DNA from: JAHFDS01 sp964593795
GTDB lineage: Bacteria; Myxococcota_A; Polyangia; JAHFDS01
Assembly: GCA_964593795.1 (NCBI GenBank)
Contig: CAZQJC010000362.1
Location: forward strand, 84,154 to 148,153
Reading direction: 5' to 3'
DNA length: 64,000 nucleotides
The position numbers and the translations under genes are program-made. The stretch's first letter is position 1, and each line of letters opens with the position of its first letter. Under the pieces are notes generated by a model. That model searched no databases. It was not told where the DNA came from and saw nothing but the letters and a program-made list of their open reading frames with translations. This document shows, in pieces, positions 17,511 through 28,820 of this stretch.

Positions 17511-18398
17511 ATGGAGATCGACGAGCTGACGCGCCAGGCGGTGGACTACTACCGCGGGCTCCAGGACCGGATCTGCGCGGCGCTGGAGGAGGCCGACGGA
17601 GGCGCACGCTTCCGCGAGGATCCGTGGACGCGCGAGGGCGGCGGGGGTGGACGGTCGCGGGTCCTGGTGGAGGGGGATCTGTTCGAGAAGGCGGGTGTCG
17701 GCTTCTCCGAGGTGCACGGGGAGCTCGCGCCCGAGCTGGCACGGTCGATGCCGATGGGGGACGGCACGCGGTTCTTCGCCGCTGGCGTGTCGCTCGTGCT
17801 GCACCCGCGCTCGCCGATGGTGCCGACGGTGCACGCCAACTTCCGCTGCATCCAGCGCGGCGCCGCGAGCTGGCTCGGGGGGGGCGCGGACCTCACGCCG
17901 AGCTATCCGTTCGAGGACGACTGCCGGCACTTCCACGGCACGTTCCGCCGCGCCATCGACGCGCACGACCCGGCGCTGTATCCGAGGTGGAAGAAGACCT
18001 GCGACGAGTACTTCTCGCTGCCCCACCGGGGCGGCGAGATGCGCGGGATCGGCGGCATCTTCTTCGACTACCTGCCGGCCGACGCGCGCGCGTTCGAGCT
18101 GCAGCGCGCCGCGGGCGAGGCGTTCCTGCCTTCGTACCTGCCCATCTGCGACCGCAGGCGCGCGCTGCCGTGGGGCGAGCGCGAGCGCAGCTTCCAGCTC
18201 TGGCGCCGCGGCCGCTACGTGGAGTTCAACCTGCTCCACGATCGCGGCACTGTCTTCGGCCTCAAGACCGGCGGGCGCACGGAGTCGATCCTGATGTCGC
18301 TGCCGCCGCTCGTGCGCTGGGGCTACGCCGAGACCTTCGAGCCCGGCACGCGCGAGGCCGAGGCGCTCGAGTTCCTGCGGCCTCGCGACTGGGCGTGA
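17511..18398 (+). CDS. hemF: Oxygen-dependent coproporphyrinogen III oxidase
   Basis: 295 residues from ATG 17511, normal length for HemF. It converts coproporphyrinogen III to protoporphyrinogen IX using oxygen in haem synthesis. Diagnostic blocks are VHANFRCIQRGAASWLGGGA (family: HxNxR...WWFGGG), DLTPSYPFEDDCRHFH, HRGGEMRGIGGIFFDYL and RGRYVEFNLLHDRGTVFGL followed by GRTESILMSLPP. The stop overlaps the next gene's start by 4 nt. The presence of HemF implies an aerobic lifestyle. Confidence 0.95.
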   Translation: MEIDELTRQAVDYYRGLQDRICAALEEADGGARFREDPWTREGGGGGRSRVLVEGDLFEKAGVGFSEVHGELAPELARSMPMGDGTRFFAAGVSLVLHPRSPMVPTVHANFRCIQRGAASWLGGGADLTPSYPFEDDCRHFHGTFRRAIDAHDPALYPRWKKTCDEYFSLPHRGGEMRGIGGIFFDYLPADARAFELQRAAGEAFLPSYLPICDRRRALPWGERERSFQLWRRGRYVEFNLLHDRGTVFGLKTGGRTESILMSLPPLVRWGYAETFEPGTREAEALEFLRPRDWA

Positions 18399-19840
18399 CG
18401 GCGCGCGCGCGCCTGGGGCTCGAGGCGCTGCTCGTCGCGGCGTTCGCGGCGGTGGCGTACGGCAACTCCCTGGCCTGTGGGTTCGCGTACGACGACGGCC
18501 TCGTCATCCTGGGGAACCGCGTGGTGCGCGAGGGCGCGCTGACGGACGTCCTCGGCGGCAGCTACTGGGGCTCGCTGGCGCCGGGCGCGCGCAGCCACGG
18601 CTACCGCCCGCTGACGATCCTGTCCTACTGGACGCAGTGGCGCGTGGCGGGAGAGACGCCCTGGAGCTGGCACGCCGTCAACGTCGCGCTGCACGTCGGC
18701 TGCGCGTGGCTGGTGCTCGCGACCGCACGCCGGATCGGCCTCGGGAGGCTCGCGTCCATGACGGCGGCGCTGCTGTTCGCGGTGCACGCGCTGCACACGG
18801 AGGCGGTGACGGGGGTCGTGGGCCGCGCGGAGCTGCTCGCGACGCTCGGGGTCCTCGGGGCGCTGGCCCTGCACGCGCGTGGGCGCACGAGCTGGGCGGC
18901 GGCGGTGCTCGCGCTCGGCGCGCTCGGCAAGGAGAGCGCGCTCGTGTTCCCGCTGCTCGCGGCGGTGGAGGATGCCGCAGGTGGGCGACTTCGAATTCGC
19001 ATGCGCGCATATGTCGCGTACGCGGGCGTGCTGCTGGGGTTCCTGGGCCTTCGCTGGCTCGTGGTGGGCCATCCGCTGCCGACGTTCTTCGCCTCGCAGC
19101 TCGACAATCCGCTGGCGCACGTGGGGGCGCTCTCCCGCGCGTGGGGCGGCCTCGCGGTGCTCGGGCACTTCGCGGCGCTGCACGCCCTGCCGCTCTCGCT
19201 CTCCGCCGACTACGGCCTCGGCGCCCTCGAGGTGCCGGTTCCGATCGCGAGCGGCTGGCCGTGGCTGGGGCTCGCGTCTCTGGCGCTCGGCGCGGGCGTC
19301 CTCGCCCTCGGCCTCCGCAGGCGGCGCGTCGTGCCCGCGCTCTCGGCCGCGCTCTACGTGCTCGCTCTGGTGCCCGTGTCGAACCTCCTGTTCCCCATCC
19401 ACACGATCCTCGGCGAGCGCCTCGCGTACCTCGCGTCGGTGGGCTTTTGCCTCGGCGCCGGCGTGGCCCTCGGTGCGCTCTGCCGGCGCGCGCCCGGCTT
19501 CGGGCCGCTCGTGCTCATCGCGCTCCTCGGCGGACACACCGTGCGCACGCTCGTGCGCAACGCGGACTGGACCGACAACGTCACGCTCTTCGACGCGGCC
19601 CATCGGGTCACGCCCGGCAGCGCGCGCGTGCAGAACAACTACGGCAACGTCCTCCGCCTGCGCGGCGACCTGCCCGCCGCGCTCGAGAGCTACCGCGCCG
19701 CCGCGCGCACCTTCCCCGACTACCCCGACGCGTGGGTGAACCAGGCGAGCGTGCTCGAGCAACTGGGGCGGCTGCAGGAGGCCGCGGAGGCGGGCGCGAG
19801 GGCCGAGGCCGCGATGGAGGCGGCGCGGGACCGCCGCTAG
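18395..19840 (+). CDS. TMTC-like membrane protein with C-terminal TPR (DUF1736 type)
   Basis: 481 residues from GTG 18395, overlapping the hemF stop. About ten membrane helices; the first loop has CGFAYDDGLVILGNRVV, where the conserved DD resembles the FxxDD motif of O-mannosyltransferase-like proteins. Further blocks are HGYRPLTILSYWTQW, AVHALHTEAVTGVVGRAELL and FPIHTILGERLAYLASVGF, all typical of DUF1736/TMTC proteins. TPR repeats (about 405-475) start at NNYGNVLRLRGDLPAALESY. Probable role: glycosylation of exported proteins. It converges with glgP, overlapping by 4 nt. Confidence 0.75.
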   Translation: MTARARLGLEALLVAAFAAVAYGNSLACGFAYDDGLVILGNRVVREGALTDVLGGSYWGSLAPGARSHGYRPLTILSYWTQWRVAGETPWSWHAVNVALHVGCAWLVLATARRIGLGRLASMTAALLFAVHALHTEAVTGVVGRAELLATLGVLGALALHARGRTSWAAAVLALGALGKESALVFPLLAAVEDAAGGRLRIRMRAYVAYAGVLLGFLGLRWLVVGHPLPTFFASQLDNPLAHVGALSRAWGGLAVLGHFAALHALPLSLSADYGLGALEVPVPIASGWPWLGLASLALGAGVLALGLRRRRVVPALSAALYVLALVPVSNLLFPIHTILGERLAYLASVGFCLGAGVALGALCRRAPGFGPLVLIALLGGHTVRTLVRNADWTDNVTLFDAAHRVTPGSARVQNNYGNVLRLRGDLPAALESYRAAARTFPDYPDAWVNQASVLEQLGRLQEAAEAGARAEAAMEAARDRR

Positions 19841-22296
19841 CCCACGGGCACGGGCTTGGCGTGCCAGATCTCGTCGGCGTAGAGCTGGATCGTGCGGTCC
19901 GACGAGAAACGTCCGCAGCGCGCGATGTTGAGGACGGCCATGCGCGCCCAGGCGTCCTTGTCGCCGAAGGCCTGGCCGGCGCGGTGCTGCGCGTCGCAGT
20001 AGGACGCGAAGTCGGCGAGCAGCATGTACTCGTCGTGGCCGAGCAGTGAATCGACGATGGGCTTGAAGAGGTGGCGCTCGTCGGGCGAGAAGAAGCCAGA
20101 CGAGACGAGCTCCATGACCGCGCGCAGCTCGGCGTTCTCCTCGAGCACGGCGGCGGGCCGGTAGCCTTGGCGCTTGCTCGCCTGCACGCCCTCGGCGTCG
20201 AGGCCGAAGAGGAAGAAGTTGTCCTCGCCCACGGCGTCGCGGATCTCGATGTTCGCGCCGTCGAGCGTGCCGATCGTCAGCGCGCCGTTGAGCGCGAACT
20301 TCATGTTGCCGGTGCCCGACGCCTCCTTGCCCGCCGTCGAGATCTGCTCGGACAGGTCGGCGGCAGGGAAGATCTTCTCGGCGAGGGAGACCCGGTAGTT
20401 CGGCAAGAAGACGAGGCGCAGGACGCCCGCCGTGTCCGGGTCCTCGTTGACCACCTCGGCCACCGCGTGGATGAGGCGGATCACGAGCTTGGCCATCACG
20501 TAGCCGGGGGCCGCCTTGCCGCCGATGATCACCGTGCGCGAGGGCAGGGCGGCCTGTGGGCCCTGGTGCTTGATGCGGTGGTAGAGCGCGATGACGTGCA
20601 GGACGTTGAGGAGCTGGCGCTTGTACTCGTGCATGCGCTTGATCTGCACGTCGTAGAGCGAGTCGGGCTCGATCGCGACGCGCGTGTGCTTGCGCACCCA
20701 CGCCGCGAGCGCGACCTTGCGCGCCTGCTTGATCTCCAGGAACTGCGACCGGAACGCATGATCTTCGGCGGCCGGCTCGAGCTTGCGGAGCTGCTCGAGA
20801 TCGGTGATCCAACCGCTGCCGATGCGCTCGGTGATGAGCGAGGCGAGGGCGGGGTTCGCGGCGAGCAGCCAGCGCCGCGGCGTGACGCCGTTGGTCTTGT
20901 TGTTGAATTTGTTTGGCCAGAGCTGGTGGAAGTCGGGCATCACGTCGCGCGCGAGCAGGCGCGTGTGCAGCTCGGCGACGCCGTTGACCGAGTGCGCGCC
21001 GACGACCGCGAGGTGCGCCATGCGCACGTGCGGCACGTGGCCGTCCTCGACGATCGAGAGGCGCTGCAGGCGATCGCCCTCGCGCGGGTACTTGTTGAGC
21101 ACCTGGCGCAGGAAGCGCCGGTTGATCTCGTGGATGAGCTGGGCGTGGCGAGGCAGGAGCCGCTCCATGAGCGCGAGCGGCCAGCGCTCGAGGGCCTCGG
21201 GCAGGAGCGTGTGGTTCGTGTAGCCGACGGTGGCCTGCGTGATCTCCCAGGCGCGCTCCCAGCCGAGGGCGTGATCGTCCACGAGGATGCGCATGAGCTC
21301 TGGCACCGCGAGCGACGGGTGCGTGTCGTTGAGCTGCAGCGCGACCTTGCTCGGGAAGTCGTCGAAGCCGCGGTGCTGCTTGAGGTAGCGCCGCACGAGG
21401 TCGTGCAGCGAGCACGCGACGAAGAAGTACTGCTGCTTGAGCCGCAGCTCCTTGCCCGCCGACACGCTGTCGTTCGGGTAGAGCACCTTCGAGATGGTCT
21501 CGGACGCGTTCTTGTCGAAGACGGCCTTCTCGTAGTCGCCCTCGTTGAACTGCTGCAGGTCGAACTCCTCGGACGCGCGCGCGCGCCACAGGCGCAGCGT
21601 GTTGACGTGGGTGCAGCCGTAGCCGGCGATGGGCGTGTCGTACGGCACGCCGAGGACGACGTTGCCGCCGCGCCAGCGCGCGCGATAGTTGCCGCGGTCG
21701 TCCACCGTGTCCTGCACGAAGCCGCCGAAGCGCACGCGCACCATGTTCTCGGGGCGCTCGATCTCCCAGGGGTTGCCGAAGCGCAGCCACTCCTCCGGGT
21801 GCTCGACCTGCCAGCCCTTCTCGATGTGCTGCTCGAAGATCCCGAACTCGTAGCGGATGCCGTAGCCCATCGCCGGGAGGCCGAGGGTCGCCATCGAGTC
21901 CAGGAAGCACGCGGCCAGGCGCCCGAGGCCGCCGTTGCCGAGGCCCGCGTCGTTCTCGAGCTCGAGCAGGTCCTCGAGCTTGAGCCCCTCGGGCGCGAGC
22001 GCCTCGCGCGCCACGTCGAAGATGCCGAGGTTGATGAGGTTGTTGCCGAGCGCGCGCCCCATCAGGTACTCGAGCGAGAAGTAGTAGACGCGCTTCGGAT
22101 CGGCCTCCGCGTACGCGCGCTGCGTCGCCATCCAGCGCTCCGAGAGGCGATCGCGCACCGCGAGCGAGACCGCGAACAGCTTGTCGAGCGGGGTCGCGTC
22201 CCGCTCGTCCTTGGCGCGGGAGAAGCGCACGTGGTCGAGGTACGCGCGGCGGAAGGAGTCGACGTCGTGGCCTGTGCGAACGGAGACGGAGCTCAT
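19837..22296 (-). CDS. glgP: Glycogen/starch/alpha-glucan phosphorylase
   Basis: 819 residues, the usual size. It releases glucose-1-phosphate from glycogen using pyridoxal phosphate. The PLP-site signature is at the C-terminus, EASGTGNMKFALNGALTIGT then LDGANIEI, with the Schiff-base Lys in NMKF. Other markers: VYYFSLEYLMGRALGNNLIN, NDAGLGNGGLGRLAACFLDS, KFNNKTNGVTPRRWL. ATG 22296 is chosen by conservation (MSSVSVRTG); TATGCT lies 7 bases upstream. Energy storage by glycogen is suggested, with phosphofructokinase encoded in the same window. Confidence 0.96.
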   Translation of the reverse strand: MSSVSVRTGHDVDSFRRAYLDHVRFSRAKDERDATPLDKLFAVSLAVRDRLSERWMATQRAYAEADPKRVYYFSLEYLMGRALGNNLINLGIFDVAREALAPEGLKLEDLLELENDAGLGNGGLGRLAACFLDSMATLGLPAMGYGIRYEFGIFEQHIEKGWQVEHPEEWLRFGNPWEIERPENMVRVRFGGFVQDTVDDRGNYRARWRGGNVVLGVPYDTPIAGYGCTHVNTLRLWRARASEEFDLQQFNEGDYEKAVFDKNASETISKVLYPNDSVSAGKELRLKQQYFFVACSLHDLVRRYLKQHRGFDDFPSKVALQLNDTHPSLAVPELMRILVDDHALGWERAWEITQATVGYTNHTLLPEALERWPLALMERLLPRHAQLIHEINRRFLRQVLNKYPREGDRLQRLSIVEDGHVPHVRMAHLAVVGAHSVNGVAELHTRLLARDVMPDFHQLWPNKFNNKTNGVTPRRWLLAANPALASLITERIGSGWITDLEQLRKLEPAAEDHAFRSQFLEIKQARKVALAAWVRKHTRVAIEPDSLYDVQIKRMHEYKRQLLNVLHVIALYHRIKHQGPQAALPSRTVIIGGKAAPGYVMAKLVIRLIHAVAEVVNEDPDTAGVLRLVFLPNYRVSLAEKIFPAADLSEQISTAGKEASGTGNMKFALNGALTIGTLDGANIEIRDAVGEDNFFLFGLDAEGVQASKRQGYRPAAVLEENAELRAVMELVSSGFFSPDERHLFKPIVDSLLGHDEYMLLADFASYCDAQHRAGQAFGDKDAWARMAVLNIARCGRFSSDRTIQLYADEIWHAKPVPVG

Positions 22297-22367
22297 CGCC
22301 GTCAGCATACAGCGGGCCCCAGCCGGCCCTGCTATCCTTGGATCGGCGCACGGCACCCTAGGGGCCG

Positions 22368-22446
22368 GCGGGAGTCACCCCCGCATCGCGCATCTCTCCA
22401 TCGAACGGCGGCGCTCCGGCGCCGACCCGCGGGAGTCACCCCCGCA
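22368..22446. repeat. Two 18-bp palindromic direct repeats upstream of the cyclase gene
   Basis: GCGGGAGTCACCCCCGCA occurs at 22368-22385 and again, identical, at 22429-22446. Each copy is itself a near palindrome (GCGGG...CCCGC). They lie between the divergent glgP and cyclase genes and could be operators for either. Confidence 0.6.
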
Positions 22447-22472
22447 ACAGCGACCACGATGCGGAGGAGCTC

Positions 22473-23027
22473 ATGTCGAACGAATCATCTGTACAGGCGA
22501 ATGTATCTGCGGGTGGGGTGACGCTCGAGAAGCGCGTCATCGTCGTGCACGACCTGGCCGGCTTCACCCGCGCGGCGCAAGGACGCGACGCGCTCGAGGT
22601 GTGGGCGTTCCTCGAGGATTACTTCGCGCTCTGTGGCGAGCTCATCGGCACGGCCGGCGGTCGCGTGGTCAAGCTCATCGGCGACGCGTGTCTCGCGATC
22701 TTCCCGCCCGAGCGCTGCGTCGAGGCGGTCGACGCGATGACCCGGCTGCGCGCGGCGCTGCCCGCGGTGGCCTCGCGGCATCGGCTGGCGGTCAGCTCGG
22801 GCCACGCCAACGTGCACCTCGCGACCATCGCTGTGGGCGAGCTCGGCCCGCCGGGGCTGCTGCGGCGCTTCGACGTCATCGGCGAGGGCGTGAACCACAC
22901 ATTCCTGCTCGGCGGCCGCCTCGGGCCGGGCGTGCACGTGAGCGAGCCCGTATACCGGCAACTGCCGAACGAGCTGCGCGGCCCGTGGCGCAAGCAGCGC
23001 CCGCCGGCGACGTACTCGCTCGGCTGA
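22473..23027 (+). CDS. Class III adenylate/guanylate cyclase catalytic domain
   Basis: 184 residues; ATG 22473 has a strong ribosome site GGAGGAG. A single cyclase homology domain: first metal Asp in VIVVHDLAGFTRAAQG, second in GGRVVKLIGDACLAIFPPER, and the C-terminal transition-state region around RRFDVIGEGVNHTFLLGGRL (family: D.....G..VN.A.rL). The Asn is kept, but the usual Arg of the substrate/transition-state region is not evident, so activity and substrate (ATP or GTP) are uncertain. No membrane or sensor domain is present. Confidence 0.82.
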   Translation: MSNESSVQANVSAGGVTLEKRVIVVHDLAGFTRAAQGRDALEVWAFLEDYFALCGELIGTAGGRVVKLIGDACLAIFPPERCVEAVDAMTRLRAALPAVASRHRLAVSSGHANVHLATIAVGELGPPGLLRRFDVIGEGVNHTFLLGGRLGPGVHVSEPVYRQLPNELRGPWRKQRPPATYSLG

Positions 23028-23031
23028 GGTC

Positions 23032-23700
23032 TCACCGCCTGAACATGCTGCGGAACGTGCCCTCGGCCTGGAGGTACGGGTTCGACCGCTTCTCCGCTCC
23101 CATCGTGCTCTCGGCCTCGGCGTAGGCGTGGCCGGGGAAGAGCTTCACGTGGTCGGCCAGCTTGGCCAGCTTGTCGTGCAGGCTCCGGTACATCGCCTCG
23201 GGATCGCCGCCGGGCAGGTCCACGCGGCCGCAGCCGCCGATGAACAGCGTGTCGCCCGACACGAGCCGATCGCCGTCGACCACGAAGCACTGGCTCCCCG
23301 GCGTGTGCCCGGGCGTGTGCATGAACTCGATGCCGAGCTTGCCGACCTCGAGGCGCGCCCCGTCCTCGGTGCGCACGAGGTCACCGTCGGACACCCCGGT
23401 GACCTTCTTCACGCCCTCGGCCTCGTGCTTGTTCACGTGGATCTTGCAGGGGTTCTTCTCGAGCAGACGCGCGAGGCCCTGGATCCGGAAGCCGAACAGA
23501 TCGCCGCCGACGTGGTCGGGGTGGTAGTGGGTCACGAGCGCGCCGGTGACGCGCATGCCGTCCTCGGCCGCGAGCGCGAGCAGGCCGTCGACGTCCCACG
23601 CCGGGTCGACCACCACGCACTCGCCCGCCTCGCGATCGCCGAGGAGGTAGACGAAGTTGGCCATCTCGCCGGCCTGTACCTGACGGAAGTAGAGCGACAT
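23032..23700 (-). CDS. MBL-fold hydrolase, glyoxalase II / persulfide dioxygenase-like
   Basis: 222 residues. Metal site THYHPDHVGG (H-x-H-x-D-H), second-site His in HTPGHTPGSQCFVV, Asp in LVSGDTLFIGGCGRVDLPGG, and the last His in LFPGHAYAEA. The GCGR-D-LPGG pattern resembles ETHE1-type persulfide dioxygenases and GloB-like hydrolases; the exact substrate cannot be decided. ATG 23700 lies six bases after minus-strand TACGCT (23712-23707), and it shares a 25-bp gap with the divergent lipoprotein gene. Confidence 0.85.
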   Translation of the reverse strand: MSLYFRQVQAGEMANFVYLLGDREAGECVVVDPAWDVDGLLALAAEDGMRVTGALVTHYHPDHVGGDLFGFRIQGLARLLEKNPCKIHVNKHEAEGVKKVTGVSDGDLVRTEDGARLEVGKLGIEFMHTPGHTPGSQCFVVDGDRLVSGDTLFIGGCGRVDLPGGDPEAMYRSLHDKLAKLADHVKLFPGHAYAEAESTMGAEKRSNPYLQAEGTFRSMFRR

Positions 23701-23725
23701 GGCGCGAGCGTACTATCGTCCGTGC
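23701..23725. promoter_or_regulatory. 25-bp divergent leaderless promoter
   Basis: The whole intergenic gap holds two back-to-back -10 boxes. TACGCT on the minus strand (23712-23707) is six bases from ATG 23700, and TATCGT on the plus strand (23714-23719) is six bases from ATG 23726. One base separates the hexamers, so polymerase could serve only one gene at a time. Confidence 0.5.
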
Positions 23726-24325
23726 ATGGTGCGCAGGCTTGCGCTGCTGTCGGTGGTCGCGCTCGGCTGTGCGGTCCCGCTCGGTCGCGGGCCCGATCGC
23801 GGCGTCGGGATCACGCACGAAGGGGGCGTCTTCTACACCACGCAGACGGTGTGGAAGGACGGTCAGAAGCTGGCCTCGGACTACCTCCTTTCCAGCACCG
23901 CCGACGCCGTGGCGGTCGCCGTCGGCCGGAGCCCGGTGGCGGTGGCGTTCGCGCGCAAGGCGGGCACTCAGGCCCGGATCAGCTACCTGGGCCTCTGGGG
24001 CGGCGCCGCCGTGCTCAGCGGCGGGCTGGTGATGATCGCGCTGGCGCAGCCGCGCGGCCCCGGCGCGCCCATGCAGGTGGACGGGGCGTTGCAGGGGGCG
24101 GGCATCGGCGTGGCGATCGCCGGGTTCGGCGCCGTGGTCGGCAGCGTCCTGCTCCAGGTCGCCGCGACGGAGAACCTGTACCGCGCAGCGGGGCTTTTCA
24201 ACGCGGAGAACCTGGGGCCGCTCCCGCGGCCGAGGACGCGCCGGGGGGGGCTGCTCGTCGCCCCGGCGCCGGTCACCGACGGCCAGCGCACCGGCGCGGG
24301 TGTGCTCGTGGGCGCGACGTTCTGA
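23726..24325 (+). CDS. Hypothetical lipoprotein with two hydrophobic segments
   Basis: 199 residues. MVRRLALLSVVALGC is a lipoprotein signal with lipobox ALGC. Two hydrophobic stretches follow (about 90-113 YLGLWGGAAVLSGGLVMIAL; 125-150 GAGIGVAIAGFGAVVGSVLL), unusual for a lipoprotein. No family is recognised. ATG 23726 is supported by TATCGT exactly six bases upstream. Confidence 0.6.
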   Translation: MVRRLALLSVVALGCAVPLGRGPDRGVGITHEGGVFYTTQTVWKDGQKLASDYLLSSTADAVAVAVGRSPVAVAFARKAGTQARISYLGLWGGAAVLSGGLVMIALAQPRGPGAPMQVDGALQGAGIGVAIAGFGAVVGSVLLQVAATENLYRAAGLFNAENLGPLPRPRTRRGGLLVAPAPVTDGQRTGAGVLVGATF

Positions 24326-24326
24326 C

Positions 24327-24728
24327 ATGGAACGCGCGCTCCATCGCACCGAGTACCACGACGTGCGCTTCCACAGGGCGGACGGCGTGGTGCGGATGGA
24401 GCGCAGCGACGTGCCCTTCCCGAGCATCGCGGCGATGGAGGCCGAGATGGCCGCGCTCGCGAGGGTGCTCGATGAGCTCGGGCGCGAGGGATGGGGCCTG
24501 CTCATCGACACGCGGCGCGCGCCGCCCCGCAACGACGCCGCTTACGAGCGCGCCTTCGAGCCGTGGCGGACGCGCGTGATGGGCGGCTTCCGGCGCGTCG
24601 CGGTGGTGGCCGCGACGGCGACGGGGCGCCTGCAGGTCGCGCGCTACGCCCGCGAGGACGGCGGGAGCGCGCGCGTCTTCGCCGACGAGCACGAGGCCTG
24701 GGGGTTCCTGCTCGCGGGCGGATCGTGA
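24327..24728 (+). CDS. STAS/SpoIIAA-like small protein
   Basis: 133 residues, ATG one base after the previous stop (TGACATGG), so probably cotranscribed. Pattern: a short strand region RADGVVRMERSDVPFPSIAA, a helix, then GWGLLIDTRRAPPRNDAAYE, FRRVAVVAATATGRLQVARY and VFADEHEAWGFLLAG. The alternating strand/helix order and the LLIDTR...N block resemble STAS or SpoIIAA-like folds seen as small cytoplasmic modulators. This is fold-level inference. Confidence 0.55.
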   Translation: MERALHRTEYHDVRFHRADGVVRMERSDVPFPSIAAMEAEMAALARVLDELGREGWGLLIDTRRAPPRNDAAYERAFEPWRTRVMGGFRRVAVVAATATGRLQVARYAREDGGSARVFADEHEAWGFLLAGGS

Positions 24729-24828
24729 TCATCGACCGCGTCTTCGGCTGAAATCGAGGGGTTCGACGCGCGCGGGACGCGGAGCCTGTTGCCCCCTTCG
24801 CTGCGGCGCGTTAGCCTGTAGATTCGCT

Positions 24829-26994
<2,166 letters not shown>

Positions 26995-27063
26995 CGATCG
27001 GCGGCCTGGGGGCCGCCGCAGGAGGGGCGCGCCGCCCCTCCCCCGACCCCACCCGGCAAACCC

Positions 27064-28812
27064 GTGCCAGGGCCCCCCTCCCTGCGTCTTCGCTCGCTTC
27101 GCTTGCTACGCCCTTGCGGCTCGCTTGCGGTGCAGGTGCGCGTCATGGACGCGTTCGGCAACGTCGCGAAGTCCAGCGCCGCGTCGATCCAGGTGGCGCT
27201 CGGCGCCAACCCGACCGGTGCGGTGCTCTCGGGTACGAGGACCGTCGCGGCCACCGCCGGGGTGGCGCTCTTCCCCGACCTCTCGCTCAGTCGCGCCGGC
27301 ACGGGCCTGACGCTGGTGGCCTCCTCCTCGGGGCTCACCGACGCCACGAGCGCGGCGTTCGCGGTGGTGCCCGGTCTGCCCGCGCGGCTGACGCTGCTCG
27401 GCGTGCCGGCCAACGTGAACACCGGCGCGACGCTCCCACAGCTCCAGGTCTCGATCGAGGACACCCTCGGCAACCGCGTGACGACGGCGACGACGCCGGT
27501 CACCGTCACGTTCGGGGCGAACCCGAGCGGTGCCACGCTCGGCGGGACGACGTCGGCCACGCCCGCGAGCGGCGTCGCGGCGTTCGCGGATCTCAGCGTC
27601 AACAGGCCAGGGACCGGCTACACGCTCGCGTTCTCGTCGGGGGCGCTGCCCGCCGCGATCACGACGCCGTTCGACGTCACCGCGGTCGCGGCCCGGCTCG
27701 TGTTCGTCGGCCAGCCCGTCGGCACGCTGTTCGGAATCCCGCTCGGCGGCCCCATCACGGTGGAGGTGCAGGACGCACTCGGCAACCGCGTGACGAATGC
27801 GACGAGCTCCATCACGCTCGCGCTCGGCAACAACCCGAACGGGGCGTCGCTCGGCGGTGCGCTCGTCCAGCCGGCATCGGCCGGCCAGGCGGTGTTCACC
27901 TCCGTGGCGCTCGACCGCGCCGGCGCGGGCTACACGCTCTCCGCGTCCGCGACCGGCCTCACCGGGGCCGTCAGCGGCGCGTTCAACACCGCGCAGTTCA
28001 GCGCGCTCGACGGGCTCGGCCACCTCGACGGCGGCTCGCTCATGGACTTCCTGTTCGGCAACGCGAACGACACGATCAACGGCTCGCAGCTCAACCAGGC
28101 GTCCGCCGTGGAGCTCGATCGCGCGCGCCACCGGTTGTTCGTCGCGGATCGCAACTCGCACCGGGTGCTCGTGTTCCAGCTCTCGGCGAGCGACGACTTC
28201 ACCGGGCAGGATCGCCGCGCGGACTTCGTCCTCGGCCAGCCCGACTTCCACGCCAGCGGGCCTGGCACGACGGCCACCACGCTGCGGAACCCGGGAGGCC
28301 TGGCCTACGACGCGGCGGGGGATCGGCTGTTCGTCGCGGACACGTCGAACCACCGCGTCCTCGTCTACAGCACCGCGATCCTGGCGAACGGCCAGGCGGC
28401 GGTGAACGTGCTCGGTCAGGCCGACTTCGTGACGAGCACGCCCGCGACCACGCCCTCGGGCCTGCAGGGGCCGGTCGGGCTGCGCTACCTCTCGGGGGAC
28501 CGCCTCGCGGTGGCCGACGCGGGGCGGCAACGCCTGGGACGCGCCGAACCCGTATGGCTTGAACGACCCCGCCGACACCGCCATCGACGCGGCCGGCCAC
28601 AGGCTCTTCGTGGTCGATCGCTGGTCTTCAAGATCACCGGAGCGGTCTCGAACGGGATGCCGGCCGCGACGTCGATCGGGGAGTCGGGGTTCACGGGCGG
28701 TGCGGGCTCTCCGCAGCAGACCCTGTCGATCCCGAACGGCCTCGACTCGGTCGGCGGGCGCATGTACCTCGCCGACTCGAACGCTCACCGCGTGACGCTC
28801 TGGACCCCGTGA
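27064..28812 (+). pseudogene. Decayed Ig-like / NHL-repeat surface protein gene
   Basis: The open frame starts inside a dispersed repeat and has no signal peptide; the first Ig-like unit begins mid-domain at VQVRVMDAFGNV (ATG 27145). Three tandem Ig-like repeats follow (GNPSGA-type units, each with LGNRVT-like turns), then NHL-type beta-propeller units (HRLFVADRNSHRVLVFQL; DRLFVADTSNHRVLVYST). Between about 28525 and 28620 the protein sequence continues in another frame (NDPADTAIDAAGHRLFVVDR) and then returns. The 5' part is missing and two frame-changing deletions are present, so the gene is probably dead. The intact form would be an exported adhesive or carbohydrate-binding protein. Confidence 0.7.
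27074..27127 (-). repeat. Dispersed intergenic repeat, copy A
   Basis: Read on the minus strand this contains GCGAGCCGCAAGGGCGTAGC followed by AAGCGAAGCGAGCGAAGACG and GCAGGGAGGG. It matches the repeats at 44994-45045 and 55423-55481 closely. It borders the broken 5' end of the Ig/NHL gene. Confidence 0.65.
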
Positions 28813-28820
28813 GGGACCCG

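Noticed and set aside
18323..22351. Very long minus-strand open frame of over 1300 codons
   Set aside because: It is Arg/Ala/Gly-rich and lies antisense to the TMTC-like gene and in another frame over glgP, both of which have clear family motifs.
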